From Acidimicrobiaceae bacterium (GTDB taxonomy: Bacteria > Actinomycetota > Acidimicrobiia > Acidimicrobiales > Bog-793): a DNA stretch of 16,231 nt. Positions 6,526 through 12,764 of the stretch are shown in pieces. The DNA is taken from the NCBI GenBank assembly GCA_027306715.1, contig DAHUZG010000168.1, positions 1 to 16,231 of the forward strand. Direction: 5' to 3'. How positions within the stretch are numbered: the first letter of the stretch is position 1; each line of letters begins with the position of its first letter. The notes beneath the pieces were generated by a model. That model was given only the letters and a program-made list of their open reading frames with translations, had not been told where the DNA came from and did not search any database. The translations under genes and the position numbers were made by a program.

Positions 6526-7488
6526 GTGTCGCGCAGGGGGCTTGTTCTCTTCGCCGCCCTCGGCGTCGTCTGGGGGCTGCCGTACCTGCTGATCAAGGTT
6601 GCCGTACGGGAGGTGTCGCCGGCGCTGCTCATCTCGATCCGCACGGGTGGGGGCGCCGTCCTGCTGGCGCCTTTCGCGGCCCGATCAGGCGGGCTACGCC
6701 GGGTGCTCGCCCGCTGGCGACCGATCCTCGCCTTCTCCGCCGCCGAGCTGATCGTTCCCTGGTACCTGCTGTTCACTGCCGAGCGGCGGCTGTCGAGCTC
6801 GCTCTCGGGCTTGCTCGTCGCCGCGGTGCCGCTGGTCGGAGCCGTGCTCGCCGTGACCACCGGCAGCGAACGGGTGGACCGGCGGCGGCTGGCGGGGCTC
6901 GTGCTCGGCTTCGCCGGCGTGGGGAGCCTGGTCGGCTTCGACGTCGCCGGCTCGGACCTGCTCTCGGCGCTGTCGCTCGGGGTGGTCGCCATCGGCTATG
7001 CGGTCGGTGCCTGGATCATCGGACAGCGGCTCGCCGACCTGCCTCGCCTGCCGGTGATCACCGTGGCGCTCGCCATCTGCGCCGTCCTCTACGCTCCCTT
7101 TGCCGCCACCGAGCTGCCCTCGCGACCGCTCTCGCCCGAGGTGCTGGCCTCCGCCGCCACCCTCACCGTCGTCTGCACGGCGCTCGCCTTCGTCCTCGTC
7201 TTCCACCTCGTCGAAGAGGTCGGGGCGATGCGGGCGACGGTGATCACCTACGTCAACCCCGCCGTCGCCGTGCTGCTCGGGGTGACGGTGCTCGGCGAGC
7301 ACGTCGGCGTCGCCACCGGCGTCGGCTTCGGGCTCATCATCGGGGGCTCGATGCTCGCCACCGCCCAGGCGCGAGAGAGACGAGGGCTCTCAAGGAGCGG
7401 GGATCAGGGGGCACCCGAGCACCTCGAGGGAGCGGCCCGGCCCGGCTGGCACCGTGGCCGGCGCGGGGGCGGGCCCGCCCCGCAGTAG
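6526..7488 (+). CDS. EamA/DMT-superfamily transporter, about ten membrane spans
   Basis: This is a drug/metabolite-type permease in the inner membrane; the substrate is unknown. Hydrophobic segments run through two internal repeats: the first begins at LVLFAALGVVWGLPYLLIKV (6-25), a typical EamA opening, and the second at about residue 148 (ALSLGVVAIGYAVGAWIIG). The last repeat carries AMRATVITYVNPAVAVLLG (about 245-263) and GEHVG, as usual in the family. After about residue 288 there is a hydrophilic Arg/Gly-rich tail with no family equivalent that I recognise. About 320 residues is normal. The GTG start is supported by the TAGCGT six bases upstream. The TAG stop at 7486-7488 coincides with the -10-like element of the sigma-factor gene. 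Confidence 0.85.
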   Translation: MSRRGLVLFAALGVVWGLPYLLIKVAVREVSPALLISIRTGGGAVLLAPFAARSGGLRRVLARWRPILAFSAAELIVPWYLLFTAERRLSSSLSGLLVAAVPLVGAVLAVTTGSERVDRRRLAGLVLGFAGVGSLVGFDVAGSDLLSALSLGVVAIGYAVGAWIIGQRLADLPRLPVITVALAICAVLYAPFAATELPSRPLSPEVLASAATLTVVCTALAFVLVFHLVEEVGAMRATVITYVNPAVAVLLGVTVLGEHVGVATGVGFGLIIGGSMLATAQARERRGLSRSGDQGAPEHLEGAARPGWHRGRRGGGPAPQ

Positions 7489-7497
7489 GCTCCACGT
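7486..7497 (+). promoter_or_regulatory. -10-like TAGGCT overlapping the transporter stop, before the sigma factor
   Basis: TAGGCT (7486-7491) matches TANNNT; its TAG is the stop codon of the transporter. Six bases follow and then GTG 7498. The context CGCAGTAGNCTCC is shared with the tilS-hpt junction. No SigR-type autoregulatory promoter (GGAAT then GTT) was clearly found upstream. Confidence 0.5.
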
Positions 7498-8067
7498 GTG
7501 GCAGACCAGTCTCGCTTCGTCGACGACGCTATGGGCTACATGTCCTCGCTGTACAGCGCCGCGATGCGGATGACGCGCAATCCCCAGGACGCCGAGGACC
7601 TCGTCCAGGAGACCTACCTCAAGGCCTACCGCGCCTACGGCGGCTTCCAGGCCGGCACGAACCTGAAGGCGTGGCTGTACCGCATCCTGACGAACACCTT
7701 CATCAACTCCTACCGTGCCAAGCGCCGGCGACCGGAGGAGACCGAGCTCGAGGACGTCGAGGACCTCTACCTCTACCGCCGGCTCGCCGGCGCCGAGGGG
7801 GCGTCGGGTCGAAGCGCCGAGGAGGAGACTCTCGAGCACTTCACCGACGACGAGGTGAAGAGGGCGCTCGAGTCGCTCCCGGAGAGCTTCCGATTGGCCG
7901 TCCTGCTCGCCGACGTCGAGGGATTCTCCTACAAGGAGATCGCCGAGATCACCGACGTCCCGATTGGGACGGTGATGAGCAGGCTGCACCGGGGAAGAAA
8001 GGCACTGCAGAAAGCGTTGGCCGAGTACGGGCTCGAGCGGGGCCTCGTCGAGGCTCACCCGGGGTGA
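7498..8067 (+). CDS. sigR: SigR/SigH-type ECF sigma factor (thiol-oxidative stress)
   Basis: This is an RNA polymerase sigma factor of the extracytoplasmic-function group, predicted to switch on thiol-stress genes when its anti-sigma factor is oxidised. Region 2 spans about 15-78, with the diagnostic MYSAALRMTR-like MSSLYSAAMRMTRNPQDAED (15-34), LVQETYLKAYRAYGGFQAGT, and NLKAWLYRILTNTFINSYR (55-73). Region 4 spans about 118-178, with LPESFRLAVLLADVEGFSYKEIAE and the helix-turn-helix IPIGTVMSRLHRGRK-like segment (155-168). Length and sequence match the SigR/SigH subfamily rather than general ECF factors. The GTG start is supported by a TAGGCT element six bases upstream. Its stop TGA overlaps a GTG in the frame of the anti-sigma gene. 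The symbol is assigned by family resemblance. Confidence 0.9.
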   Translation: MADQSRFVDDAMGYMSSLYSAAMRMTRNPQDAEDLVQETYLKAYRAYGGFQAGTNLKAWLYRILTNTFINSYRAKRRRPEETELEDVEDLYLYRRLAGAEGASGRSAEEETLEHFTDDEVKRALESLPESFRLAVLLADVEGFSYKEIAEITDVPIGTVMSRLHRGRKALQKALAEYGLERGLVEAHPG

Positions 8068-8072
8068 CAGTG

Positions 8073-8147
8073 GCGCACGACGGACAGGCTCACGACGGAC
8101 AGGCGCATGACGGACAGGCGCACGACGGACAGGCGCACGACGGACAG
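8073..8147 (+). repeat. five 15-bp tandem repeats (AHDGQ) between sigma and anti-sigma genes
   Basis: GCGCACGACGGACAG is repeated five times without interruption, with small changes only (GCT for GCG in copy 2, CAT for CAC in copy 3). In the anti-sigma frame each copy reads Ala-His-Asp-Gly-Gln. The tract is either an N-terminal extension, if translation begins at GTG 8064, or an untranslated spacer, if it begins at GTG 8181. The number of copies could vary between strains by slippage. Confidence 0.95.
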
Positions 8148-8165
8148 GCAGGGCGCGGGGGCGTC

Positions 8166-8172
8166 GAGGAGG
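8166..8172 (+). promoter_or_regulatory. strong Shine-Dalgarno GAGGAGG, decides the rsrA start
   Basis: GAGGAGG lies eight bases before the in-frame GTG at 8181. It is among the best ribosome-binding sequences in the window and supports starting the anti-sigma factor after the AHDGQ repeats rather than at the overlapping GTG 8064. Confidence 0.6.
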
Positions 8173-8180
8173 CCGCAGGC

Positions 8181-8441
8181 GTGGATCCGGAGGGAGCCGA
8201 CTGCGATGAGACCATCGAGCGGCTGTACTGGTTCCTCGACGGCGAGCTCACCGACGAGCGGCGGCAGGCGATCCGGTCCCACCTCGACGACTGCGGGCCG
8301 TGCCTCGAGGTGATGGGATTCGAGGCCGAGCTGCGGCGGGTGATCGCCGATCGCTGCAAGGACCGCGTTCCCGACGGCCTGAGGGAGCGGATCGCGGCAG
8401 CGATCCATGTCGAGCGCGTGACCGCCGACCCCCACGACTGA
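8181..8441 (+). CDS. rsrA: RsrA-like zinc-containing anti-sigma factor (mycothiol-system type)
   Basis: This binds and silences the SigR-type factor encoded just upstream, and releases it when its cysteines are oxidised. From GTG 8181 it has 86 residues, close to RsrA. Cys8, His34, Cys38 and Cys41 (the last three in HLDDCGPC, an HxxxCxxC motif) match the zinc and disulfide ligands in identity and spacing. Cys59 matches one of the later paired cysteines; the neighbouring position is Arg. The segment LYWFLDGELTDERR is also typical. The frame is open upstream to GTG 8064, which overlaps the sigma stop as GTGA; that start would add 39 residues containing five AHDGQ repeats and give 125 residues. 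The good Shine-Dalgarno favours 8181, but coupled translation from 8064 cannot be excluded. It sits 7 bp before the DUF2342 gene. Confidence 0.87.
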   Translation: MDPEGADCDETIERLYWFLDGELTDERRQAIRSHLDDCGPCLEVMGFEAELRRVIADRCKDRVPDGLRERIAAAIHVERVTADPHD

Positions 8442-8448
8442 GGCGTAG

Positions 8449-9555
8449 ATGACCGATCCTGTCAACTGGGACGTGGCGCTCAAGGTGGCGCGCCAGCTGC
8501 TCGCCCGGCGGGTGCCCATGGATCCGGAGGCCCGCGCCGAGCTGGCGGCGAGCTTCGCCGCGGTGACAAGGCGCGCCGAGGAGCTCGTCGCGGCCGAGAC
8601 GGGCCTGCGGTCGACCGCCGGGCCGGCTCGGGGCGAGGTCGTCGACCGGTCGCGCTGGGTGGAGGTCAACATCGCCTCGTTCCGGCGCCTGCTCGCGCCT
8701 GTCGGCGAGCGGCTCGCCAACGGCTCGGCGGCAGCGCGGCGCGCCCTCAGCCCGGCGAGCCGTGCCGGTGCCGGCGTAGAGGTGGGGGCGCTGCTCTACT
8801 GGATGTCCGGCCGGGTGCTCGGCCAGTACGACCTGCTGCTCGACGACAGCGACGGCGCCGATGGCGGCGACTGCGTCTATTTCGTCGGAGAGAACATCGT
8901 CTCGATCGAGCGCGAGCACGACTTCCCGCCCGAGCAGTTCCGCCTCTGGATCGCCCTTCACGAGGTCACCCACCGGATGCAGTTCACCGGGGTGCCCTGG
9001 ATGCGCGGCTATTTCCTCGGCCTCGTCGAACGGGGCATCCAGTCCTCGCCTCCGGACGCCCGTGCCGTGCTCGAGAGCCTTCGTCGGGCTGCGGGAGAGC
9101 TGCGTGCCGGGCGCAACCCGCTCGCCGACGGGGGCGTGGTCGGCCTCTTCGCCACCTCCGAGCAGCTGGCCACCCTGCGCGAGGCACAAGCTCTCATGAG
9201 CCTGCTCGAAGGCCACGGTGACGTCGTGATGTCGAAGGCGGCCCGCTCCGAAGTGCCCGAGGCCGACCGCTTCGCCGCCACGCTGCACGAGAGGCGCGGC
9301 GCCGCCCGCGGCGCCACCAAGGTGCTTCAGCAGCTCATCGGCATCGAGTCCAAGCTGCGCCAGTACGCCGAGGGCGAGACCTTCCTCGAGGCGGTCGCCG
9401 CGGCCGGCGGGGACGACCTCGTCGGCCGCCTGTGGGAGTCGCCGGCGATGCTGCCGAACCTCGACGAGATCCGCGAGCCACGGCTCTGGATCGACCGGGT
9501 GCAGCCAGCCGGACGCGCCACCGCCGAGGTCGGCCGCGGCGCCGGTGGCAGCTGA
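8449..9555 (+). CDS. DUF2342 zinc-metalloprotease-like protein (F420-associated family)
   Basis: This belongs to the actinobacterial family annotated as zinc-dependent metalloprotease or 'coenzyme F420 biosynthesis-associated' protein; its biochemical role is unproven. HEVTH at residues 171-175 is the HExxH zinc site, in IALHEVTHRMQF; SLLEGHGDVVM (251-261) has a conserved Glu254, a likely further ligand. VNIASFRRLLAPVGERL (73-89) and GQYDLLL (125-131) are family features. The 368 residues fit. No signal peptide or membrane span is seen, so it is presumably cytoplasmic. The ATG at 8449 follows the anti-sigma stop by seven bases, and its 3' end overlaps tilS by 11 bp. The same gene precedes tilS and hpt in mycobacteria (known synteny). 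Confidence 0.88.
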   Translation: MTDPVNWDVALKVARQLLARRVPMDPEARAELAASFAAVTRRAEELVAAETGLRSTAGPARGEVVDRSRWVEVNIASFRRLLAPVGERLANGSAAARRALSPASRAGAGVEVGALLYWMSGRVLGQYDLLLDDSDGADGGDCVYFVGENIVSIEREHDFPPEQFRLWIALHEVTHRMQFTGVPWMRGYFLGLVERGIQSSPPDARAVLESLRRAAGELRAGRNPLADGGVVGLFATSEQLATLREAQALMSLLEGHGDVVMSKAARSEVPEADRFAATLHERRGAARGATKVLQQLIGIESKLRQYAEGETFLEAVAAAGGDDLVGRLWESPAMLPNLDEIREPRLWIDRVQPAGRATAEVGRGAGGS

Positions 9556-10474
9556 CGGCGACGCCGCAGCTCTCACCCGCCGGCTGCTGGCCCGCTGCAG
9601 CTTCCGGGCCGAGCCACCGGCCGGCGAGCGGCTCGGCACCGTGGGAGCGGGCACCGAGCTGAGCTGCGCTGTCTCGGGGGGCAGCGACTCGCTCGCCCTG
9701 CTCGTGCTGGCCGCAGCGACCGGCGACAGCGTCGTCGCCTACCACGTCGACCACGGGTTGCGGCCGGGATCGGCGGCAGAGGCAGACGTCGTGGCCGAGT
9801 CGGCGGATCGGCTCGGTTGTCGTTTCGTCGCCCTGCGCCGGACCGTCGAACCGGGCCCGAACCTCGAGGCGCGCGCCCGCGCCGCCCGTCTGGCGGCGCT
9901 GCCACCTGGCACCGCCACCGGTCACACCGCCGACGACCAGGCAGAGACGGTGCTGCTCCGGCTGCTGCGCGGCAGCGGGCCGGACGGCCTGGCGGCGATG
10001 CGGCCGGGACCGCGTCACCCGATCCTCTCGCTGCGACGCAGCGAGGCGGCCGAGCTCGTGTCGCTCCTCGGGCTGCGGGTCGTCCGCGATCCCTCGAACG
10101 ACGACCTGCGGTTTGCCCGCAACCGCGTCCGCCACGAGCTGCTCCCTCTCTGCTGCGGGATCGCCGGACGTGACGTCGTGCCGCTGCTCGCCCGCGCCGC
10201 CGGCTTGGCGGCAGAAGAAGCGACACTGCTCGACGCGCTGGCGTCGGCGATCGACCCGACCGACGCCCGCGCCCTCTGCGACGCCGAGCCGGTGCTCGCC
10301 CGCCGGGCCGTGAGGTCGTGGCTGCGAGCCGGCGACGCCGAGGGCCGCCCCCCCGGATCGGCGGCAGTCGAGCGCGTGCTCGCCGTCGCAGCGGGCAAGG
10401 TGGTCGCCTGCGAGCTCGAGGGGGGCCGCCGGGTGCGCCGCTCGAAAGGACGCCTTGGCGAGGTGGCGCAGTAG
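9545..10474 (+). CDS. tilS: tRNA(Ile)-lysidine synthetase
   Basis: TilS attaches lysine to C34 of the tRNA-Ile with anticodon CAU, so that it reads AUA. The PP-loop SGGSDS is at residues 44-49, followed by AYHVDHGLRPGS (65-76), GHTADDQAETVLLRLLRG (126-143) and the ARNRVRHELLP segment (191-201), all typical. It has 309 residues and seems to lack the C-terminal domain of the long E. coli form, as in other actinobacteria. The GTG start lies within the end of the DUF2342 gene (11-bp overlap), which suggests translational coupling. Its TAG stop forms the first half of the -10-like element of hpt. The residues after about 215 are poorly conserved and not informative. Confidence 0.93.
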   Translation: MAADGDAAALTRRLLARCSFRAEPPAGERLGTVGAGTELSCAVSGGSDSLALLVLAAATGDSVVAYHVDHGLRPGSAAEADVVAESADRLGCRFVALRRTVEPGPNLEARARAARLAALPPGTATGHTADDQAETVLLRLLRGSGPDGLAAMRPGPRHPILSLRRSEAAELVSLLGLRVVRDPSNDDLRFARNRVRHELLPLCCGIAGRDVVPLLARAAGLAAEEATLLDALASAIDPTDARALCDAEPVLARRAVRSWLRAGDAEGRPPGSAAVERVLAVAAGKVVACELEGGRRVRRSKGRLGEVAQ

Positions 10475-10483
10475 TCTCCGGCC
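10472..10483 (+). promoter_or_regulatory. -10-like TAGTCT overlapping the tilS stop, before hpt
   Basis: TAGTCT (10472-10477) matches TANNNT, its TAG is the tilS stop, and six bases separate it from ATG 10484. This is the same arrangement as at the transporter-sigma junction, and it suggests a separate leaderless hpt transcript inside the operon. Confidence 0.5.
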
Positions 10484-11137
10484 ATGGTCGAGCAGATTCC
10501 GAGCCCTTCGGACGCGCTGTCGGGGCGAGGAGCCTCCGCCGCCTCGTCAGGGTGGCCGGGGGTAGACGACGTCCCGGAGGGTTACGTGCTCGGGCCCGTC
10601 CTCGTCTCGGAGAAGGAGATCACCGCGCAGGTGGCGGCGCTCGGCGAGCGCATCACCGAGGACTACGCCGGACGGGCACCCCTGTTGATCGGCGTGCTGA
10701 AGGGCGCCTTCATGTTCATGGCCGACCTCGCCCGCGCCGTCGCCCTCCCACTCGAGGTCGACTTCATGGCGATCTCCTCGTACGGCGCGGCGACCAAGAC
10801 GAGCGGCATCGTGCGGATCGTGAAGGATCTCGACGCCGATCTCACCGGCCGCCACGTGCTGATCGTCGAGGACATCGTCGACAGCGGGCTGACCCTCTCC
10901 TACCTTCGCAAGGGGCTCCTTGCCCGCGGCCCGGCGAGCCTCGAGGTGTGCGCCCTGCTCGTCAAGACGGGCCTGCAGCGCGCCGAGCTCGATCTGCGCT
11001 ACGTGGGCTTCCAGATCCCCCCGGACTTTGTCGTCGGTTACGGCCTCGACGTCGCCGAGCGCTACCGGAACCTGCCCGACATCCGCCTTCTCGAGCCGGC
11101 GCCGCCCGCCGCTGGCGGGGCGAGCGGAGCGTCGTGA
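10484..11137 (+). CDS. hpt: hypoxanthine(-guanine) phosphoribosyltransferase
   Basis: Hpt salvages hypoxanthine or guanine with PRPP to IMP or GMP. The PRPP loop VLIVEDIVDSGLTL is at residues 125-138; IGVLKGAFMFMADLARA (69-85) and DFMAISSYG (93-101) are characteristic of HPRT; and FVVGYGLDVAERYRNLPDI near the C-terminus is the usual end of the fold. The N-terminus carries about 34 residues before the fold starts at VLGPVLVS, longer than typical enzymes. The start is kept at ATG 10484 because of the TAGTCT element six bases upstream. The stop TGA overlaps the folE start as GTGA. In mycobacteria ftsH follows hpt; here folE follows directly. Confidence 0.93.
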   Translation: MVEQIPSPSDALSGRGASAASSGWPGVDDVPEGYVLGPVLVSEKEITAQVAALGERITEDYAGRAPLLIGVLKGAFMFMADLARAVALPLEVDFMAISSYGAATKTSGIVRIVKDLDADLTGRHVLIVEDIVDSGLTLSYLRKGLLARGPASLEVCALLVKTGLQRAELDLRYVGFQIPPDFVVGYGLDVAERYRNLPDIRLLEPAPPAAGGASGAS

Positions 11138-11186
11138 GCGTCGAGGCTGCGGGGGCACCCGTAGACGCAGTGAGCGTCGAGGCTGC
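11134..11186 (+). repeat. 17-bp direct repeat at the folE start, 36-bp spacing
   Basis: GTGAGCGTCGAGGCTGC occurs at 11134-11150 and at 11170-11186, 36 bp (12 codons) apart, and so in frame. Each copy begins with a possible GTG start, giving VSVEAA twice in the folE N-terminus. The arrangement looks like an in-frame duplication of the start region. Confidence 0.9.
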
Positions 11187-11835
11187 ACGGTCCCCGGGCG
11201 GCGGCCGCGAGCCGACGACACCTGGCAGCGGCGCCGGCCAGGGCTTGGTGCCGGCGCCACAGGGTGGAGTCGATCTCGAACGCGCCGCGGCCGCGGTGCG
11301 AGAGCTGCTGCTCGCCGTCGGCGAGGACCCGGGCCGTGAAGGCCTGCGGGACACCCCGCGACGGGTGGCGACGATGTACGGCGAGCTCCTCGCCGGGATG
11401 CGGGAGGACCCGAGCGAGCACCTCAAGGTGACCTTCGCAGCCGAGCACGACGAGATGGTGATGGTGCGTGACATCCCCTTCGCCTCGCTGTGCGAGCACC
11501 ACCTGATCCCCTTTGTCGGTCGCGCCCACGTGGCCTATGTGCCGAGCGAACAGGGGGCGATCACCGGGCTCTCCAAGCTCGCTCGGCTGGTCGACGGCTA
11601 TGCCCGCCGGTTGCAAGTCCAGGAGCAGCTGACGAGCCAGATCGCCGACGCGCTCGAGTGCGCCCTTCGCCCGAGGGGCTCGCTCGTCGTGCTCGAGGCC
11701 GAGCATCTCTGCATGTCGATGCGCGGCGTCCGCAAGCCGGGTGCGCTGACGGTGACCTCGGCGGTCCGTGGGGTGTTCCGCACCGACGTCGCCACCCGTG
11801 CTGAGGCGATGGCCTTCGTCCGCCACGGCGGCTGA
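11134..11835 (+). CDS. folE: GTP cyclohydrolase I
   Basis: FolE makes dihydroneopterin triphosphate from GTP, the first step of folate synthesis. Zinc ligands are seen at Cys120 and His123 in LCEHHLIPF and at Cys193 in EHLCMSMRGVRKPG. TPRRVATMY (74-82) and ITGLSKLARLVDGYARRLQVQE (143-164) are also diagnostic. It is complete at 233 residues. The catalytic core starts near residue 47 (VDLERAAAAVRELL); the first 45 residues are low-complexity, include the VSVEAA duplication and match nothing I recognise. The GTG at 11134 overlaps the hpt stop by 4 bp; the GTG at 11170 is an alternative in the same frame. It is followed by folP after 88 bp. Confidence 0.95.
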   Translation: MSVEAAGAPVDAVSVEAARSPGGGREPTTPGSGAGQGLVPAPQGGVDLERAAAAVRELLLAVGEDPGREGLRDTPRRVATMYGELLAGMREDPSEHLKVTFAAEHDEMVMVRDIPFASLCEHHLIPFVGRAHVAYVPSEQGAITGLSKLARLVDGYARRLQVQEQLTSQIADALECALRPRGSLVVLEAEHLCMSMRGVRKPGALTVTSAVRGVFRTDVATRAEAMAFVRHGG

Positions 11836-11909
11836 TCGCCGACCCGCAGGCGACGGCGGAGTCGCCGCGCCACAGCTACGCGACCACTGCTCGGCTCCTG
11901 GCGAGACCG

Positions 11910-11923
11910 TAGTCTTGTCGCTC
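11910..11923 (+). promoter_or_regulatory. -10-like TAGTCT before folP
   Basis: TAGTCT (11910-11915) matches TANNNT and lies eight bases before GTG 11924. It suggests a leaderless or very short-leader transcript for folP and its downstream genes, although a TTG at 11915 is an alternative start in the same frame. Confidence 0.4.
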
Positions 11924-12745
11924 GTGCAGCCAGGGGTCATGGGCATCGTCAACGTCACGCCGGACTCCTTCTACGACGGCGGGCGCCATGCCGACGCTGC
12001 CTCGGCGATCGCCTGGGGACGGCGTCTCATCGCCGAGGGCGCCGACGTCCTCGACGTCGGCGGCGAGTCGAGCCGCCCGGGGGCCGAGCCGGTCGGTCTC
12101 GACGAAGAGCTGAGAAGGGTGCTGCCAGTCGTCGCCGCGCTCGCTGCCGACGCCCGGCGAGCCGGTGGAGTACGCGTGTCGATCGACACGATGAAGCCGG
12201 AGGTCGCCGCGGCGGCGATCGAGGCTGGGGCGACGATGGTGAACGACGTGGCGTGCCGCTGCGCCGAGGTGGCCGCCGCCCACGGTGCCGCACTCGTCGT
12301 GATGCACCTGCAGGGCACCCCGCAGACGATGCAGGACGATCCTCGATACGCCGACGTCGTCGCCGAGGTGTACTCCTTCCTCGCCGACGCCGCCGGGGCC
12401 GCCCGGGCTGCAGGCGTCGAGGAGGTCTTCGTCGACCCGGGCATCGGCTTCGGCAAGACGGCCGCCCACAACCTGGCACTGCTGCGCGCCCTGCCCGAGC
12501 TCGTCTCCGCCGGTCAGCCGGTGATCGTCGGCGCCAGCCGGAAGGCCTTCCTCGGCCGCCTCGCGGCGCCCCCGGGCGCGCCTCCGCTCCCCGCCGACGA
12601 GCGCCTCGAGGCCTCGATCGCCGTCGCCGTCCACTGCCTCCGTGCCGGGGCGGCGATGGTCCGCGTCCACGACGTGGCCGCCACCGCGCAGGCGACCCGC
12701 CTGCTCCTGCGCGAGCCGGCACGCCCGCCGGCAATGGCCGGCTGA
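11924..12745 (+). CDS. folP: dihydropteroate synthase
   Basis: FolP joins 6-hydroxymethyl-dihydropterin diphosphate with p-aminobenzoate to give dihydropteroate, and is the sulfonamide target. The signature VMGIVNVTPDSFYDGG is at residues 5-20, DVGGESSRPGA at 44-54, VSIDTMKPEVA at 85-95, FVDPGIGFGKT at 169-179 and IVGASRKAFLG at 201-211. The 273 residues fit. GTG 11924 is chosen because it leaves a normal short N-terminus before VMGIVN and lies just after a TAGTCT element; TTG 11915 and ATG 11939 are in-frame alternatives. It is followed by the phosphatase-like gene after 19 bp. Confidence 0.95.
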   Translation: MQPGVMGIVNVTPDSFYDGGRHADAASAIAWGRRLIAEGADVLDVGGESSRPGAEPVGLDEELRRVLPVVAALAADARRAGGVRVSIDTMKPEVAAAAIEAGATMVNDVACRCAEVAAAHGAALVVMHLQGTPQTMQDDPRYADVVAEVYSFLADAAGAARAAGVEEVFVDPGIGFGKTAAHNLALLRALPELVSAGQPVIVGASRKAFLGRLAAPPGAPPLPADERLEASIAVAVHCLRAGAAMVRVHDVAATAQATRLLLREPARPPAMAG

Positions 12746-12764
12746 GGGCCGGGAGGTGTCGGTG

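Noticed and set aside
7466..7481. Perfect palindrome GGGGCGGGCCCGCCCC before the sigma factor
   Set aside because: It lies inside the end of the transporter coding sequence in GC-only DNA, has no T-run, and could arise by composition alone. A transcription effect is possible but unsupported.
8107..8313. Second plus-strand frame through the AHDGQ repeats giving a Thr-Asp-Arg-Arg-Thr repeat
   Set aside because: It is an out-of-frame product of the same 15-bp repeat and ends inside the anti-sigma core without any conserved sequence.
8248..9654. Long minus-strand open frame opposite rsrA, DUF2342 and tilS
   Set aside because: The sense strand encodes HEVTH and SGGSDS families in full; the antisense translation shows no recognisable domain.
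11849..11866. Hairpin GGCGAC...GTCGCC between folE and folP
   Set aside because: The stem is only 6 bp with no T-run, so it is too weak to call a terminator.
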